Source of the DNA: Sutterella sp.
Lineage (GTDB): Bacteria; Pseudomonadota; Gammaproteobacteria; Burkholderiales; Burkholderiaceae_F
Length of the DNA stretch: 36,439 nt
Assembly (NCBI GenBank): GCA_020025965.1
Contig: JAHHRG010000015.1
Span: 1-36,439 of the forward strand
Reading direction: 5' to 3'
Shown: positions 15,490 through 23,699 of the stretch, one piece after another
How positions within the stretch are numbered: the first letter of the stretch is position 1
Layout of the letters: the number at the start of each line of letters is the position of its first letter
Position numbers and translations under genes: made by a program
The notes under the pieces: generated by a model
Database searches by the model: none
What the model was told of the DNA's origin: nothing
The model's input: the letters and a program-made list of their open reading frames with translations, nothing else

Positions 15490-15933
15490 ATGTCCACTAT
15501 TACAACCGAAACGTCCGATATCACCGAAGACAAGCCTCTGCGACTTTCGCCCACGCGTGAGAATTACCTCAAGGTTATCTATCTTGAACAGCAGAAGAGC
15601 GGTGCAACGCGCGGCTGCAATATCACACAGATTCTCGGAGTGAACCGCTCGACCGTTGCCGTCACGTTCCGCGAACTGAAAAAGCAGGGACTCATCGATT
15701 ATGTTCCTTACGGTCCCATCCACTTGACGCCGCGTGGCGCTGAAATTGCTGAACGCATTGTTGAAAAGAATACGATCGTCCACGACTTCTTCCAGCGCGT
15801 CTTGGATCTCGACACAAAGACGGCCGAACGCATCGCTTGCGAACTCGAACACATTCTGACGCCGCAAACGCTGGCGAAACTGAAACGCTTTACCGAAGCG
15901 AATCTCCACGAGATTGAAACTGTCCGCGACTAA
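15490..15933 (+). CDS. DtxR/MntR-family metal-dependent transcriptional regulator
   Basis: 147 residues. The N-terminal winged helix begins LRLSPTRENYLKVIYLEQ, with recognition region VNRSTVAVTFRELKKQGLID and wing GPIHLTPRGAEIAE. The dimerisation and metal domain follows (NTIVHDFFQRVLDLDTKTAE, then RIACELEHIL). The C-E-L-E-H stretch matches the primary metal-site pattern of DtxR/IdeR (Cys, Glu, His), which favours iron over manganese. The C-terminal SH3-like domain is absent, as in MntR-length members. It would repress iron or manganese uptake genes when the metal is bound. A Fur-like box overlaps its own promoter. No strong ribosome binding site precedes the ATG. A CYTH gene follows after 1 bp. 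Confidence 0.88.
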   Translation: MSTITTETSDITEDKPLRLSPTRENYLKVIYLEQQKSGATRGCNITQILGVNRSTVAVTFRELKKQGLIDYVPYGPIHLTPRGAEIAERIVEKNTIVHDFFQRVLDLDTKTAERIACELEHILTPQTLAKLKRFTEANLHEIETVRD

Positions 15934-15934
15934 G

Positions 15935-16408
15935 ATGGCTCGCGAAATTGAAAGAAAATTTCTGGTTATAGGGAACGCCTGGCGCAAACTCGCGCCGGGC
16001 GTTCTTTTCCGTCAGGGTTATCTAAACGACGACAAGAATCGGACGGTCAGAATCCGCACGATGGGCAACAAGGCCGCTCTGACGGTCAAAGGTCCCACCG
16101 TCGGCATCGAACGCGCCGAATTCGAATATGAGATTCCGTTTGCCGACTGCGAACGGATGCTCGACTCCCTGGCACTTCGTCCTCTGATTGAAAAAACGCG
16201 TTATCGAATTCCCTATGCCGGTTTCATTTGGGAAGTCGACGAATTTCACGGAGTAAACAACGGCCTCATAATTGCCGAAATTGAACTCCCTGAAGCCGAT
16301 ACTCCCTTTGAAAAACCCGATTGGATCGGAGTCGAAGTCTCCGGCGACGCGCGTTACTACAATTCCTCCCTGATATCCAAACCATACAGTACGTGGAATA
16401 ATCATTGA
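15935..16408 (+). CDS. CYTH-domain protein (triphosphate tunnel metalloenzyme-like)
   Basis: 157 residues. It starts with the family signature EIERKF (ExExK). The tunnel-strand motifs TVRIRTMGNKAALTVKG, ERAEFEYEIP, EKTRYRIP, WEVDEFHGVNNGLIIAEIEL and IGVEVSGD follow, with alternating charged residues expected to bind metal and triphosphate. Many bacterial members hydrolyse inorganic triphosphate. The length is normal for short CYTH proteins. The start codon lies 1 bp after the stop of the DtxR-family gene, so the two are co-transcribed. The reason for the pairing is unclear. The family call is secure and the substrate is inferred. Confidence 0.9.
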   Translation: MAREIERKFLVIGNAWRKLAPGVLFRQGYLNDDKNRTVRIRTMGNKAALTVKGPTVGIERAEFEYEIPFADCERMLDSLALRPLIEKTRYRIPYAGFIWEVDEFHGVNNGLIIAEIELPEADTPFEKPDWIGVEVSGDARYYNSSLISKPYSTWNNH

Positions 16409-16444
16409 CTCAAAAAGTACTTTAAGTCACAATAGATATTTCTG

Positions 16445-16471
16445 TTGTCCGTTTCATTACAGCACGGACAA
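16445..16471 (+). other. 8-bp hairpin in the leader of the first Na/Pi-like gene
   Basis: TTGTCCGT (16445-16452) pairs perfectly with ACGGACAA (16464-16471) around an 11-base loop. There is no T-run, so it is not a standard terminator. Its role is unknown. Confidence 0.5.
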
Positions 16472-16508
16472 GGCGTTTATTTCACCTACTTCACATTCGG
16501 ACTGACCG

Positions 16509-18107
16509 GTGCTCCTACTCTTTCTCAAAATGATCGGTGCCGTTTCCCTTTTAATCTGGGGAACGCATACAGTGAAATCGGCCATGTTGAGCACCTTCGG
16601 TGACAAGCTGCGAAAGTGGATGGCCAAACACCTGAAGAACCGTTTCTACGGCTACTTCTCAGGGTGTCTGACGGCCATGATGCTCCAGAGTTCCACGGCG
16701 ACCGCCCTTTTGGTTTCAGGACTTCAGAGCGAAGGGGTCGTCTCGACCGCCATTGCTTTGGCAAGCGTACTGGGAGCCGACCTCGGAAGCGCCGTGATGG
16801 TACGAGTTCTGAGTTTGGACTTGTCGGCCATCTCGCCCGTCCTGATGGCAGTCGGTGTCGGCCTCAAGCTCTCCCGCCCCGGTACGAAAAAAGGGGACTT
16901 CGGGATGATTCTGTTGGGGCTCGGCTTTATCATGACCGCGCTTTCCCTCATTTTGAGCACCACGGCTCCTATCAAGTCGAGTCACGAAGTCGTCGAATTC
17001 TTTGCCTGGATTGCCGACAATCCGCTCTACTCCTTGGGCGGCGGACTTTTGCTTGCGCTTGTCTGTTTCTCGAGTCTCGCCGTTGTCGTGATCGTCGCGG
17101 GGCTCGTGGCCTCGGGAGTCCTCAGTATTGATGCGGGGCTCTGGTTTGCCGTCGGGGCCGACTTCGGGAGCGCATTTTTGGCACTCATGACGACTGCTGC
17201 CGCCACGCCAGTTGCTCGTCGAGGCCCTACGGGGAACTTCTTCTTCCGTTTATCGGGTGTCATTTTCTTTTCGATCGTCCTTGCCACGAGCGACTGGGGT
17301 CCTCGCTTTTTCGGTCAGTTCGACGCCGGCGTCATCTGGTTCCACATCATGTTCAACCTGACGATCGGTCTTGCTGGGCTGTTCTTCATCGATCCGATGT
17401 CGCGATTTCTCCATAAGCTTTTGCCGGCCACGGAATCTTCGTCCGAAGTCCGTCTCTTTAAGACCGACCACTTGCTTGACCCGGATCATTCGCTGAAACT
17501 CTCCAGAAAGGAACTCGTCAAATCGATTCACATGCTCCACGGATTCTGGGCTTCCATTCCTGCACTCCTGACAACAACGCCCACGAATGAAGAAATCGAC
17601 AAACTCCGACGCGTAACGAGTCTCGTCGAACGCCGCAGTCGTTCGATCAGTCAGTTCTTGGCCGTCATTATGAATAAAGGGCTCAACTACGAGCAGCTTC
17701 TCGAATGGCAGCGCCAAAAGAACAACAATGCCGGTCTTCGCTTTACGATTAACTCGACGAACAGCATTCTCGATGCTATCGAAACGAAGCGCGATCAGCC
17801 CGACCTGCAGTTCTCTTACGAGGGTGCACAGGAACTGCTGACTCAGCAGCAACGAATTCTAAAAAACCTCGAACTCGCCGTGAAGCTTTTCGAAACGGCG
17901 GATCCAGAAGAGCGCCGTCAGTTGCGACTCGAACTTAGAGCCGAAAAAAAGACAATGGAGCGCGAAGAATTCGAATTCATCGAACACCATATGCATCGCA
18001 TCTCCGATGAGCAGAAGAAGTCTATTAAGACGCATGCGCTTCATATGGAATTGCTGACGCTCTTTTTGCGCTTCAATTCACTTGTCTGCGTGCTCGACGA
18101 ACGCTGA
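16509..18107 (+). CDS. Na+/Pi-cotransporter-family protein with PhoU-like tail, copy 1
   Basis: 532 residues. The N-terminal ~300 form the Na/Pi-cotransporter (NptA/YjbB) membrane domain with two inverted halves. The first carries the QSSTATALL motif, followed by SVLGADLGSAVMV. In the second half the equivalent QSSSA motif reads CFSSLAVVV, followed by GADFGSAFLALM. The C-terminal ~200 residues are a helical PhoU-like cytoplasmic domain (from LSRKELVKSIHMLHGFW to THALHMELLTLFLRFNSL). It probably moves phosphate or a related anion. The GTG at 16509 is chosen by match with the second copy; an ATG at 16530 is the alternative. A near-identical-length paralogue follows in tandem. Confidence 0.88.
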   Translation: MLLLFLKMIGAVSLLIWGTHTVKSAMLSTFGDKLRKWMAKHLKNRFYGYFSGCLTAMMLQSSTATALLVSGLQSEGVVSTAIALASVLGADLGSAVMVRVLSLDLSAISPVLMAVGVGLKLSRPGTKKGDFGMILLGLGFIMTALSLILSTTAPIKSSHEVVEFFAWIADNPLYSLGGGLLLALVCFSSLAVVVIVAGLVASGVLSIDAGLWFAVGADFGSAFLALMTTAAATPVARRGPTGNFFFRLSGVIFFSIVLATSDWGPRFFGQFDAGVIWFHIMFNLTIGLAGLFFIDPMSRFLHKLLPATESSSEVRLFKTDHLLDPDHSLKLSRKELVKSIHMLHGFWASIPALLTTTPTNEEIDKLRRVTSLVERRSRSISQFLAVIMNKGLNYEQLLEWQRQKNNNAGLRFTINSTNSILDAIETKRDQPDLQFSYEGAQELLTQQQRILKNLELAVKLFETADPEERRQLRLELRAEKKTMEREEFEFIEHHMHRISDEQKKSIKTHALHMELLTLFLRFNSLVCVLDER

Positions 18108-18135
18108 TTGTCAGATCATTCTCATAAGAATCCCG

Positions 18136-18172
18136 GTCCGCTTGTCTATCAAGGTCAAGCGGACTTTTTTCC
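18136..18172 (+). terminator. Rho-independent terminator between the tandem Na/Pi-like genes
   Basis: GTCCGCTTG (18136-18144) pairs with CAAGCGGAC (18156-18164), followed by six T residues. The two paralogues are therefore probably transcribed separately. The remaining ~170 bp before copy 2 shows no gene. Confidence 0.88.
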
Positions 18173-18343
18173 TTCATCAAATGTAAATTTGATTCTCCAA
18201 GGCGGACTTTGACAAAGAAGGCGCATTAATTGTTTGACCGTTCGACGAGAGAGGCGCAAAATTTGTCCTCCTGGAAAAGTCAGTCCGCTTTTCTCCGTCA
18301 GAAGTCTTTTCGTCGTTTTCATTGAATCCTCCGTCTCGTCGTC

Positions 18344-19942
18344 ATGCTTACCGTTGTGCAGATGATCGGTGCCGTTGCCCTTTTGATCTGGGGCACGCAC
18401 ACGGTCAAAACCGCCATGCTCAATACCTTCGGCGAAAGCTTGAGAAAGACGCTCGCCAAGGTCTTGAAAAGCAAACCCGCGGGGGCATTGGCGGGCTGTG
18501 CCATCGCCATGCTCTTACAGAGTTCCACCGCAGCCGCCCTTTTGGTCTCCGGGCTTCAGAGCGAAGGCGTGGTGACGACCTCCATTGCGCTCACTAGCGT
18601 GCTCGGAGCCAACCTCGGCAGTGCGTTGATGGTTCGTGTCATGACATTGGACATCTCGGCCCTGGCTCCGCTCTTTCTGTTGGCCGGCGTTGCTCTCAAA
18701 CTTCGCAGACCCGGCACCAAAAAAGGTGAATTCGGTCGCATTCTGCTGGGATTGGGCTTTATTCTTCTGGCGCTCACCACGATTCTCGAAACCACCGCGC
18801 CCATTAAATCGAGTCCGGGCGTTGTCGAGTTCTTTGCTTGGGTATCGGATTCCTCGGTTGCGGCCATGGCGGGCGGGACACTCTTGGCGCTTGTCTGCTT
18901 TTCAAGTCTCGCGGTCGTCGTCATCACCGCCGGGTTGGTCGCCAGCGGTGCCCTCACGTTTGATGCAGGCCTTTGGTTTGCGGTCGGTGCCGACTTCGGA
19001 AGCGCTTTTCTCGCACTCCTGACAACCGCCGCCGCTTCACCCGTTGCCAAACGCGGGCCCGTCGGAAATTTCTTTTTCCGCACGGCGGGAGTCACCGCCT
19101 TCTGCCTGATCCTTGCTTTCACCGATTGGGGTGAAAAGCTCTTTGTCCCGATGGGAGCCGACGGGGTTATTTGGTTTCACATTACGTTCAACATCATCAC
19201 GGGATTCGTCGGACTCTTCTTCATCGACCCGATGGCGGACTTGATTAAGAAACTTTTACCCACGCCTGAAGCGAGTCCTGAAGCACGACTTTTCAAACTC
19301 GACAATCTGCTCGATCCGGACCACTCCTTATCACTCTCCCGAAAAGAGCTCGTCAAATCCGTTCATATGCTCCACGGCTTTTGGACAACGATGCCCGCAC
19401 TTTTAACGGGAACGCCCACGGAAGAAGACCTTGCTCGGCTTTCCCGTATTGCCGGGCTCTTGGAACGTCGAAGTCGCCAGATCAGTCAGTTTTTGTCGGT
19501 CGTCATGACCCGCCACCTAGCTCCTCACCAATTCGTTCGACGGCAGCGTCAGAAAAATGACAATGCGGGACTACTCTTCACGGGACGAGCCATGACGAGC
19601 ATCGTCGAGGCTCTTGAAACCCGCCGCACACATCCCGACTATGTCTTTTCCGCTGCCGGCCGCGAAGAACTCATGACAGAGCAACGCCGCATTTTGGCAA
19701 ACCTCGAGATCGTACAAAAGCTTTTTGAGACTAAGGATGCCGAACAACGACGAGAACTGCGCCTAAAACTTCGGGCAGAAAAGAAAGCGATGGAACGCGA
19801 AGAATTCGAATTTATCGAACACCACATGACGCGTGTCATGAACGAAGTTGGCAAATCCGTGAAAACACATGCGCTTCATATGGAATTGTTGACGCTCTTT
19901 TTGCGGTTCAATTCGCTTCTCTGCGTTTGCGACGAACGCTGA
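18344..19942 (+). CDS. Na+/Pi-cotransporter-family protein with PhoU-like tail, copy 2
   Basis: 532 residues, the same length and layout as the gene just upstream and roughly two thirds identical to it by eye. QSSTAAALL followed by SVLGANLGSALMV lies in the first membrane half, and CFSSLAVVV followed by GADFGSAFLALL in the second. A PhoU-like helical tail ends in THALHMELLTLFLRFNSLLCVCDER. The strongest conservation is in the membrane core and the last 40 residues; the least is between residues about 390 and 450. This looks like an old tandem duplication with both copies intact. No good Shine-Dalgarno precedes the ATG. Substrate differences between the copies cannot be read from the sequence. 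Confidence 0.88.
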   Translation: MLTVVQMIGAVALLIWGTHTVKTAMLNTFGESLRKTLAKVLKSKPAGALAGCAIAMLLQSSTAAALLVSGLQSEGVVTTSIALTSVLGANLGSALMVRVMTLDISALAPLFLLAGVALKLRRPGTKKGEFGRILLGLGFILLALTTILETTAPIKSSPGVVEFFAWVSDSSVAAMAGGTLLALVCFSSLAVVVITAGLVASGALTFDAGLWFAVGADFGSAFLALLTTAAASPVAKRGPVGNFFFRTAGVTAFCLILAFTDWGEKLFVPMGADGVIWFHITFNIITGFVGLFFIDPMADLIKKLLPTPEASPEARLFKLDNLLDPDHSLSLSRKELVKSVHMLHGFWTTMPALLTGTPTEEDLARLSRIAGLLERRSRQISQFLSVVMTRHLAPHQFVRRQRQKNDNAGLLFTGRAMTSIVEALETRRTHPDYVFSAAGREELMTEQRRILANLEIVQKLFETKDAEQRRELRLKLRAEKKAMEREEFEFIEHHMTRVMNEVGKSVKTHALHMELLTLFLRFNSLLCVCDER

Positions 19943-19944
19943 AA

Positions 19945-19977
19945 AGAAAAAATCCGGCCCTCTCGCAAGGACCGGAT
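19945..19977 (-). terminator. Rho-independent terminator of yceD
   Basis: On the minus strand ATCCGGTCC (19977-19969) pairs with GGGCCGGAT (19960-19952), with one G-T wobble, followed by TTTTTTC. It lies between the convergent ends of yceD and Na/Pi copy 2. Confidence 0.85.
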
Positions 19978-20007
19978 ATTCTCATCAACCGATCGGATTG
20001 AATCGGT

Positions 20008-20520
20008 TTAGTGCTTCTTCAGCGCTGCCAAGGCCGCAAAGGGATTGGGCTTTTCTTCTGCTGCCGGAAGTTCTTCTTCCTCCTCTTCTTCCCAATCGAG
20101 GTCGCAATCTTCATGCATCGGCATGGAGGGGAGCGAGAGAATCGTTTCTTCCTGCACCCAATCGGCGACCGACAAACGACGGCTTCCGACGATCACTTCG
20201 ATGTCATCGTCTTCTTCGTCAAGCGGGAGCTTGTCGGCTTCCTCTTCGTTCTTCACGAAGCAGAAAACGACTTCGCGTTCAACGGGTACCGTCACCGACT
20301 GCAGACAGCGAGCACAGGCCATCACGACGGCCCCTTCGATCTTGAGAGAAGCCGCAGGAAGGCGTTCGATGGTGCCCAAACCCGTTACTTCGTAACGAAG
20401 CCCTTCGCCTTCGATATCGGCGACTGACATCGCAAGTTCGGGCATTTCGTCCAAGGGGATCGTGCCCGTCACGGTCGTTTTGGCGCGGGCCACTTCAAAG
20501 ACATCGATGATGTGAGACAT
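20008..20520 (-). CDS. yceD: YceD/DUF177 protein (large-subunit rRNA accumulation factor)
   Basis: 170 residues from the chosen ATG (MSHIIDVFEVARAK). It has the family's central CxxC in MACARCLQSVTVPVEREVVF. An acidic stretch (PLDEEDDDIEVIVG) and the conserved LSVADWVQEETILSLP and H-x-D-C regions follow, then a very acidic run EEEEEEELPAAEE and the family ending NPFAALAALKK. AAGGA precedes the start. YceD proteins are needed for normal 23S rRNA levels. The gene is normally followed at once by rpmF (ribosomal protein L32), but here a terminator follows and rpmF is absent. It is divergent from maf. Confidence 0.93.
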   Translation of the reverse strand: MSHIIDVFEVARAKTTVTGTIPLDEMPELAMSVADIEGEGLRYEVTGLGTIERLPAASLKIEGAVVMACARCLQSVTVPVEREVVFCFVKNEEEADKLPLDEEDDDIEVIVGSRRLSVADWVQEETILSLPSMPMHEDCDLDWEEEEEEELPAAEEKPNPFAALAALKKH

Positions 20521-20623
20521 GCTGATTATTTTCCTTCTTTCTTCTTTTCGGGATGCGACAAGTCCGACGAACTCGCGCTCCGTGTCCGTCAAGTGTACTT
20601 GAAAACGGTAAAATCGGATCATT

Positions 20624-21217
20624 ATGGAAAAAGAACTTATTCTTGCTTCGAGCTCGCGCTATCGTCGCGAACTCCTCGACCGTCTCGGCGTTCAGTACAC
20701 CTGCGAAAGCCCCAATATTGACGAATCCGCATTGGAAGGCGAAACGCCTGCCGAAACCGCTCTTCGTCTCTCGGAAATGAAGGCACGTGCCATCTGGGTT
20801 AAGCACCCGGGTGCCGTTGTTATCGGATCCGATCAGGTCGCCGATTTGAAGGGTGAAAAGTTGGGCAAACCCCACACCCGTGAAAACGCCATTAAGCAGT
20901 TGATGCGCATGCAGGGTAACGAAGTCGTCTTTACGACGGCACTCTGCGTGATCAATTCGGAAGGCAAAGCCGAGGTCGTCGAATCGAAAACGACGATCCG
21001 CATGCGAGAACTCACGGAAGAAGCCGTCGCGGCTTATGTCGACCGTGAAAAGCCCTTTGACTGTGCCGGTGCCGCCAAGATTGAAAAACTCGGCATCGCT
21101 CTGATGGCCAGCGTCACCTCGGACGACCCGACCTCTTTGATCGGCTTGCCCTTGATGAAGCTCACCACGCTCCTCACTCATGCAGGCGTAACCGTTATCC
21201 CCGGTCTCAAAGCCTAA
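20624..21217 (+). CDS. maf: Maf-family nucleotide pyrophosphatase (YceF type)
   Basis: 197 residues. The N-terminal LILASSSRYRRELLDRLG is the Maf signature (S-x-S-x-R). It is followed by PNIDESALEGETPAETALRL, VVIGSDQVADLKGEKLGKP (catalytic Asp of the family) and the C-terminal region DCAGAAKIEKLGIALM. The AAKIE variant fits the YceF subgroup, which hydrolyses 7-methyl-GTP rather than dTTP/UTP. It acts as a house-cleaning enzyme removing modified nucleotides. It is divergent from yceD and followed 13 bp later by the methyltransferase gene. The ribosome binding site is weak. Confidence 0.92.
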   Translation: MEKELILASSSRYRRELLDRLGVQYTCESPNIDESALEGETPAETALRLSEMKARAIWVKHPGAVVIGSDQVADLKGEKLGKPHTRENAIKQLMRMQGNEVVFTTALCVINSEGKAEVVESKTTIRMRELTEEAVAAYVDREKPFDCAGAAKIEKLGIALMASVTSDDPTSLIGLPLMKLTTLLTHAGVTVIPGLKA

Positions 21218-21230
21218 GGAAAAGAAAAAC

Positions 21231-22103
21231 ATGCCCGGAACGCTCTACTGCCTCCCGAATTTGATTGCCGAGGGCACACTCGACGCGGCGATTCCGCCCG
21301 TTGTGCGCGAACGCGCCTGTTCAGTACGCTACTTTCTCGTGGAAGCTGCGAAGACGACGCGCGCCTACCTGAAGCTACTCGGTCATCCGGGACCGATCGC
21401 CGATCTTAAAATCGAAGAAATCGGTCACGATCCGGATCCGGCCATGATCGACAAGTGGCTGGCGCCGATTCTCGCAGGCGAGGACGCGGCGGTTGTGAGC
21501 GAATCGGGGTGCCCCGGCATTGCCGATCCGGGCGCGCAGTTGGTAGCCCGTGCTCAGGAAGCCGGTATTCGCGTGGTGCCCTTCGTAGGCCCCTCGTCCA
21601 TTCTGATGACCCTGATGGCAAGCGGCCTTGACGGTCAGCGTTTCCGTTTCTTGGGTTACCTCCCGATTCATCCCGACGAACGCCGTGAGGCGGTGAGAAA
21701 CCTTGAAGCGGAAAGCCGTCGCTCTGAAACTCAGCTCTTCATTGAAACGCCTTATCGCAACAACCAGATGCTCGCAAGCCTTCTGGAAACACTGGCACCG
21801 ACGACTCGCGTCACGGTTGCAACGGACGTGACAGGCGCGCACGAATCCATTCGTACGCTCACCGTCAAAGCCTGGAAGGCCCTGCCGGACGAAGCCCGTG
21901 AACTCCCGAAGCTTCCGACCGTCTTTGCGTTCTTGGCCGCCCCTACGGGCGAAGCCCCCCGTTATGCGCCGACCGCTGCACACCGCAAGGGCGAAAAGAC
22001 CGAGAAGAAACGAGAAAACCGTTCGGCTTTTGCCGGGAAAACGAATAAGAGGTTCGGTTCCGGCAAAAAGCCGTCGGCTGCGAACCGTGGAGTCGGGCGA
22101 TGA
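21231..22103 (+). CDS. Tetrapyrrole methylase-family SAM-dependent methyltransferase (RsmI relative)
   Basis: 290 residues. The tetrapyrrole-methylase fold is marked by SESGCPGIADPGAQLVARAQ and VVPFVGPSSILMTLMASGL, then LFIETPYRNNQM and the conserved TRVTVATDVTG. It resembles RsmI (16S rRNA 2'-O-methyltransferase) but belongs to the short related branch found beside maf in Burkholderiales, whose target is unclear. After about residue 240 there is a very basic, Lys/Arg-rich tail that looks disordered and might contact RNA. AAGGAAAA precedes the ATG. The last codon overlaps the next start by 4 bp (ATGA). Confidence 0.88.
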   Translation: MPGTLYCLPNLIAEGTLDAAIPPVVRERACSVRYFLVEAAKTTRAYLKLLGHPGPIADLKIEEIGHDPDPAMIDKWLAPILAGEDAAVVSESGCPGIADPGAQLVARAQEAGIRVVPFVGPSSILMTLMASGLDGQRFRFLGYLPIHPDERREAVRNLEAESRRSETQLFIETPYRNNQMLASLLETLAPTTRVTVATDVTGAHESIRTLTVKAWKALPDEARELPKLPTVFAFLAAPTGEAPRYAPTAAHRKGEKTEKKRENRSAFAGKTNKRFGSGKKPSAANRGVGR

Positions 22104-23203
22104 ACAAACTCATCACTTTCATCGAAACCATGCCTCGGGAGTTACTGCTCCCGGCGGCTTTCGGCGTACTGATTCTCTTTTTGTTGCTCCTGCTCCTCTT
22201 GATTATTCGCAACAAAAAGAAGGCTTCCGATATCGGACTTCGTCGCGTTGAAACGAATTACCCCGATTCGCCGCTCTCAGATGAACGTCGTGAACCCGAA
22301 GCTAACTTTACGAAAGAAGATTTCGATCCGCTTGAAAATGCCGTGACGCCGCCCACGGGCGGAACACAGGTCTTCGAGCGCGTCTTCGAACCTGTCTCAA
22401 GACATACGCCTGCAACTCACATCGTTCGCGAAACATCTCGGCCGGCTCCGGTCGAGGATCGTCGTATGGATCCCGTGATAACGGATGAATGCGAGCTTCC
22501 CGAATTCAGAGAAACGGCGTCCGGTGACGACAACGACGAATCCCCGCTTTTCTACCGCGAGGAACCGGTCTGGTCCTTCCTTGAAACGCTCCCCTTCCGG
22601 ATGCGTCAGGGCTTGAAGACCATGCATACCGATATTGTGGGAATCGGCGTTGAAGCCGTGTTCTTCGATCCGCTGACGGTTAACCGTCTCTCCGATCCCG
22701 TCATGCGTTTGGTTCCTTTTTTGCCCGACGGCGAAATTCTCGTTCGTGAATCCGATCGCAAGACTTTCCGCATGGGAAGCCTTCATGCGCAACCCGATGC
22801 CGTCATTGATACGACCGCAGGGCTTTTGTCGGTCGAATACAAATCCAAAAGCGGCCGCTCGGACGACCCGACAGATCTTCGCCGATCGATTCGAACGAAG
22901 GATCTTCTGCAAACGCTCATTGAGGCCATGGTTCTCTCAAGCGCGATGCGCCGCCCCGTAGCCCCTATTTTGCGTACGCACAATGCCGTCTACTTCCTGC
23001 GTCCCGAACGTCGCATCATGAAACTTCTGTCGGAAAGCATCGTACCTGCCGAAGACTTCATATCGCCCTATTCGACGCAACAGGGTATCTCTGCCTCCGA
23101 CTACGCCGCGCTTTGTACGGTCGCTGCCGAACGCCTCTTTGCCGCGCCCGTGACAGATCGCAATACCGAAGGCGAAGAAGCACACAAGCGAATGCTCGGC
23201 TGA
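22100..23203 (+). CDS. Membrane-anchored protein of unknown function with a possible PD-(D/E)XK nuclease core
   Basis: 367 residues, no family recognised. One N-terminal membrane helix (residues 18-36, a Leu/Ile-rich run) is followed by a charged, probably disordered linker (about 38-150) and a folded C-terminal domain. In that domain PDAVIDTTAGLLSVEYKSKS (residues 232-251) has the spacing of a PD-(D/E)XK site: Asp233, Glu246, Lys248. DLLQTLIEAMVLS (268-280) supplies a Gln271 where RecB/Cas4-type nucleases have one. NAVYFLRPERR follows. It is translationally coupled by a 4-bp overlap to the methyltransferase gene. The N-terminal architecture also resembles ZipA, but no ZipA FtsZ-binding domain is visible. 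The nuclease reading is a pattern match only. Confidence 0.75.
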   Translation: MNKLITFIETMPRELLLPAAFGVLILFLLLLLLLIIRNKKKASDIGLRRVETNYPDSPLSDERREPEANFTKEDFDPLENAVTPPTGGTQVFERVFEPVSRHTPATHIVRETSRPAPVEDRRMDPVITDECELPEFRETASGDDNDESPLFYREEPVWSFLETLPFRMRQGLKTMHTDIVGIGVEAVFFDPLTVNRLSDPVMRLVPFLPDGEILVRESDRKTFRMGSLHAQPDAVIDTTAGLLSVEYKSKSGRSDDPTDLRRSIRTKDLLQTLIEAMVLSSAMRRPVAPILRTHNAVYFLRPERRIMKLLSESIVPAEDFISPYSTQQGISASDYAALCTVAAERLFAAPVTDRNTEGEEAHKRMLG

Positions 23204-23220
23204 TTCCGTTTCTTAAAGTC

Positions 23221-23265
23221 AAAAAAAATCGAAGATCTCCAATTGAGGGATCTTCGATTTTTTTT
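23221..23265. terminator. Bidirectional Rho-independent terminator
   Basis: A perfect 17-bp arm AAAAAAAATCGAAGATC (23221-23237) pairs with the sequence ending at 23265. It separates the convergent membrane-protein gene and rhodanese gene and has T-runs in both directions. Confidence 0.93.
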
Positions 23266-23278
23266 GTGCGTTTGACGT

Positions 23279-23608
23279 TTAGTCTTCCCGAACCAAGCCG
23301 TAAGGCCAGTGAATGACACCGCCGAAATTGCGTACGTCTTCGTAACCCGTATTGGCCATGGTACGACCGGCCATCCCGGAGCGTCGGCCCGATCGGCAGT
23401 AGACTAGGATCGTCTTTTTCATATCGGGCAACTCGGGAAGAATGCGACCCGGCACAATCTGGCCGAGCGGAATGTTGATCGCACCGCGGATATGACCGAA
23501 ATCATATTCATGGGGCTCGCGGACATCGACAACAATGACCGAGCTCGTACGCATGAGTTTATAGGCGTCATGCGGGGAAATTTCGGAATATCCCGGTTTC
23601 TCAGACAT
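23279..23608 (-). CDS. Single-domain rhodanese-like sulfurtransferase
   Basis: 109 residues, one rhodanese domain. VIVVDVREPHEYDFGHIRGAINIPL is the CH2A-type start, YCRSGRRS is the active-site loop with catalytic Cys71, and GYEDVRNFGGVIHW is the conserved end. It moves sulfane sulfur or protects against cyanide; the GlpE/PspE-like size gives no specific partner. It stands alone between a bidirectional terminator and purF, on the purF strand. Confidence 0.93.
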   Translation of the reverse strand: MSEKPGYSEISPHDAYKLMRTSSVIVVDVREPHEYDFGHIRGAINIPLGQIVPGRILPELPDMKKTILVYCRSGRRSGMAGRTMANTGYEDVRNFGGVIHWPYGLVRED

Positions 23609-23699
23609 TTATTTCCTCATTCATTCGAAAAAAGTTCCGCGGCGAAGCGTGTCGCCGACGGAACTTCCATTCTAACCAATCAATCGGTCAAAAAACAAC

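Noticed and set aside
20586..20614. Promoter giving a nearly leaderless maf transcript, with a TCAAGT/ACTTGA inverted repeat
   Set aside because: A TAAAAT -10 is plausible but no matching -35 is visible; too weak to list as a feature.
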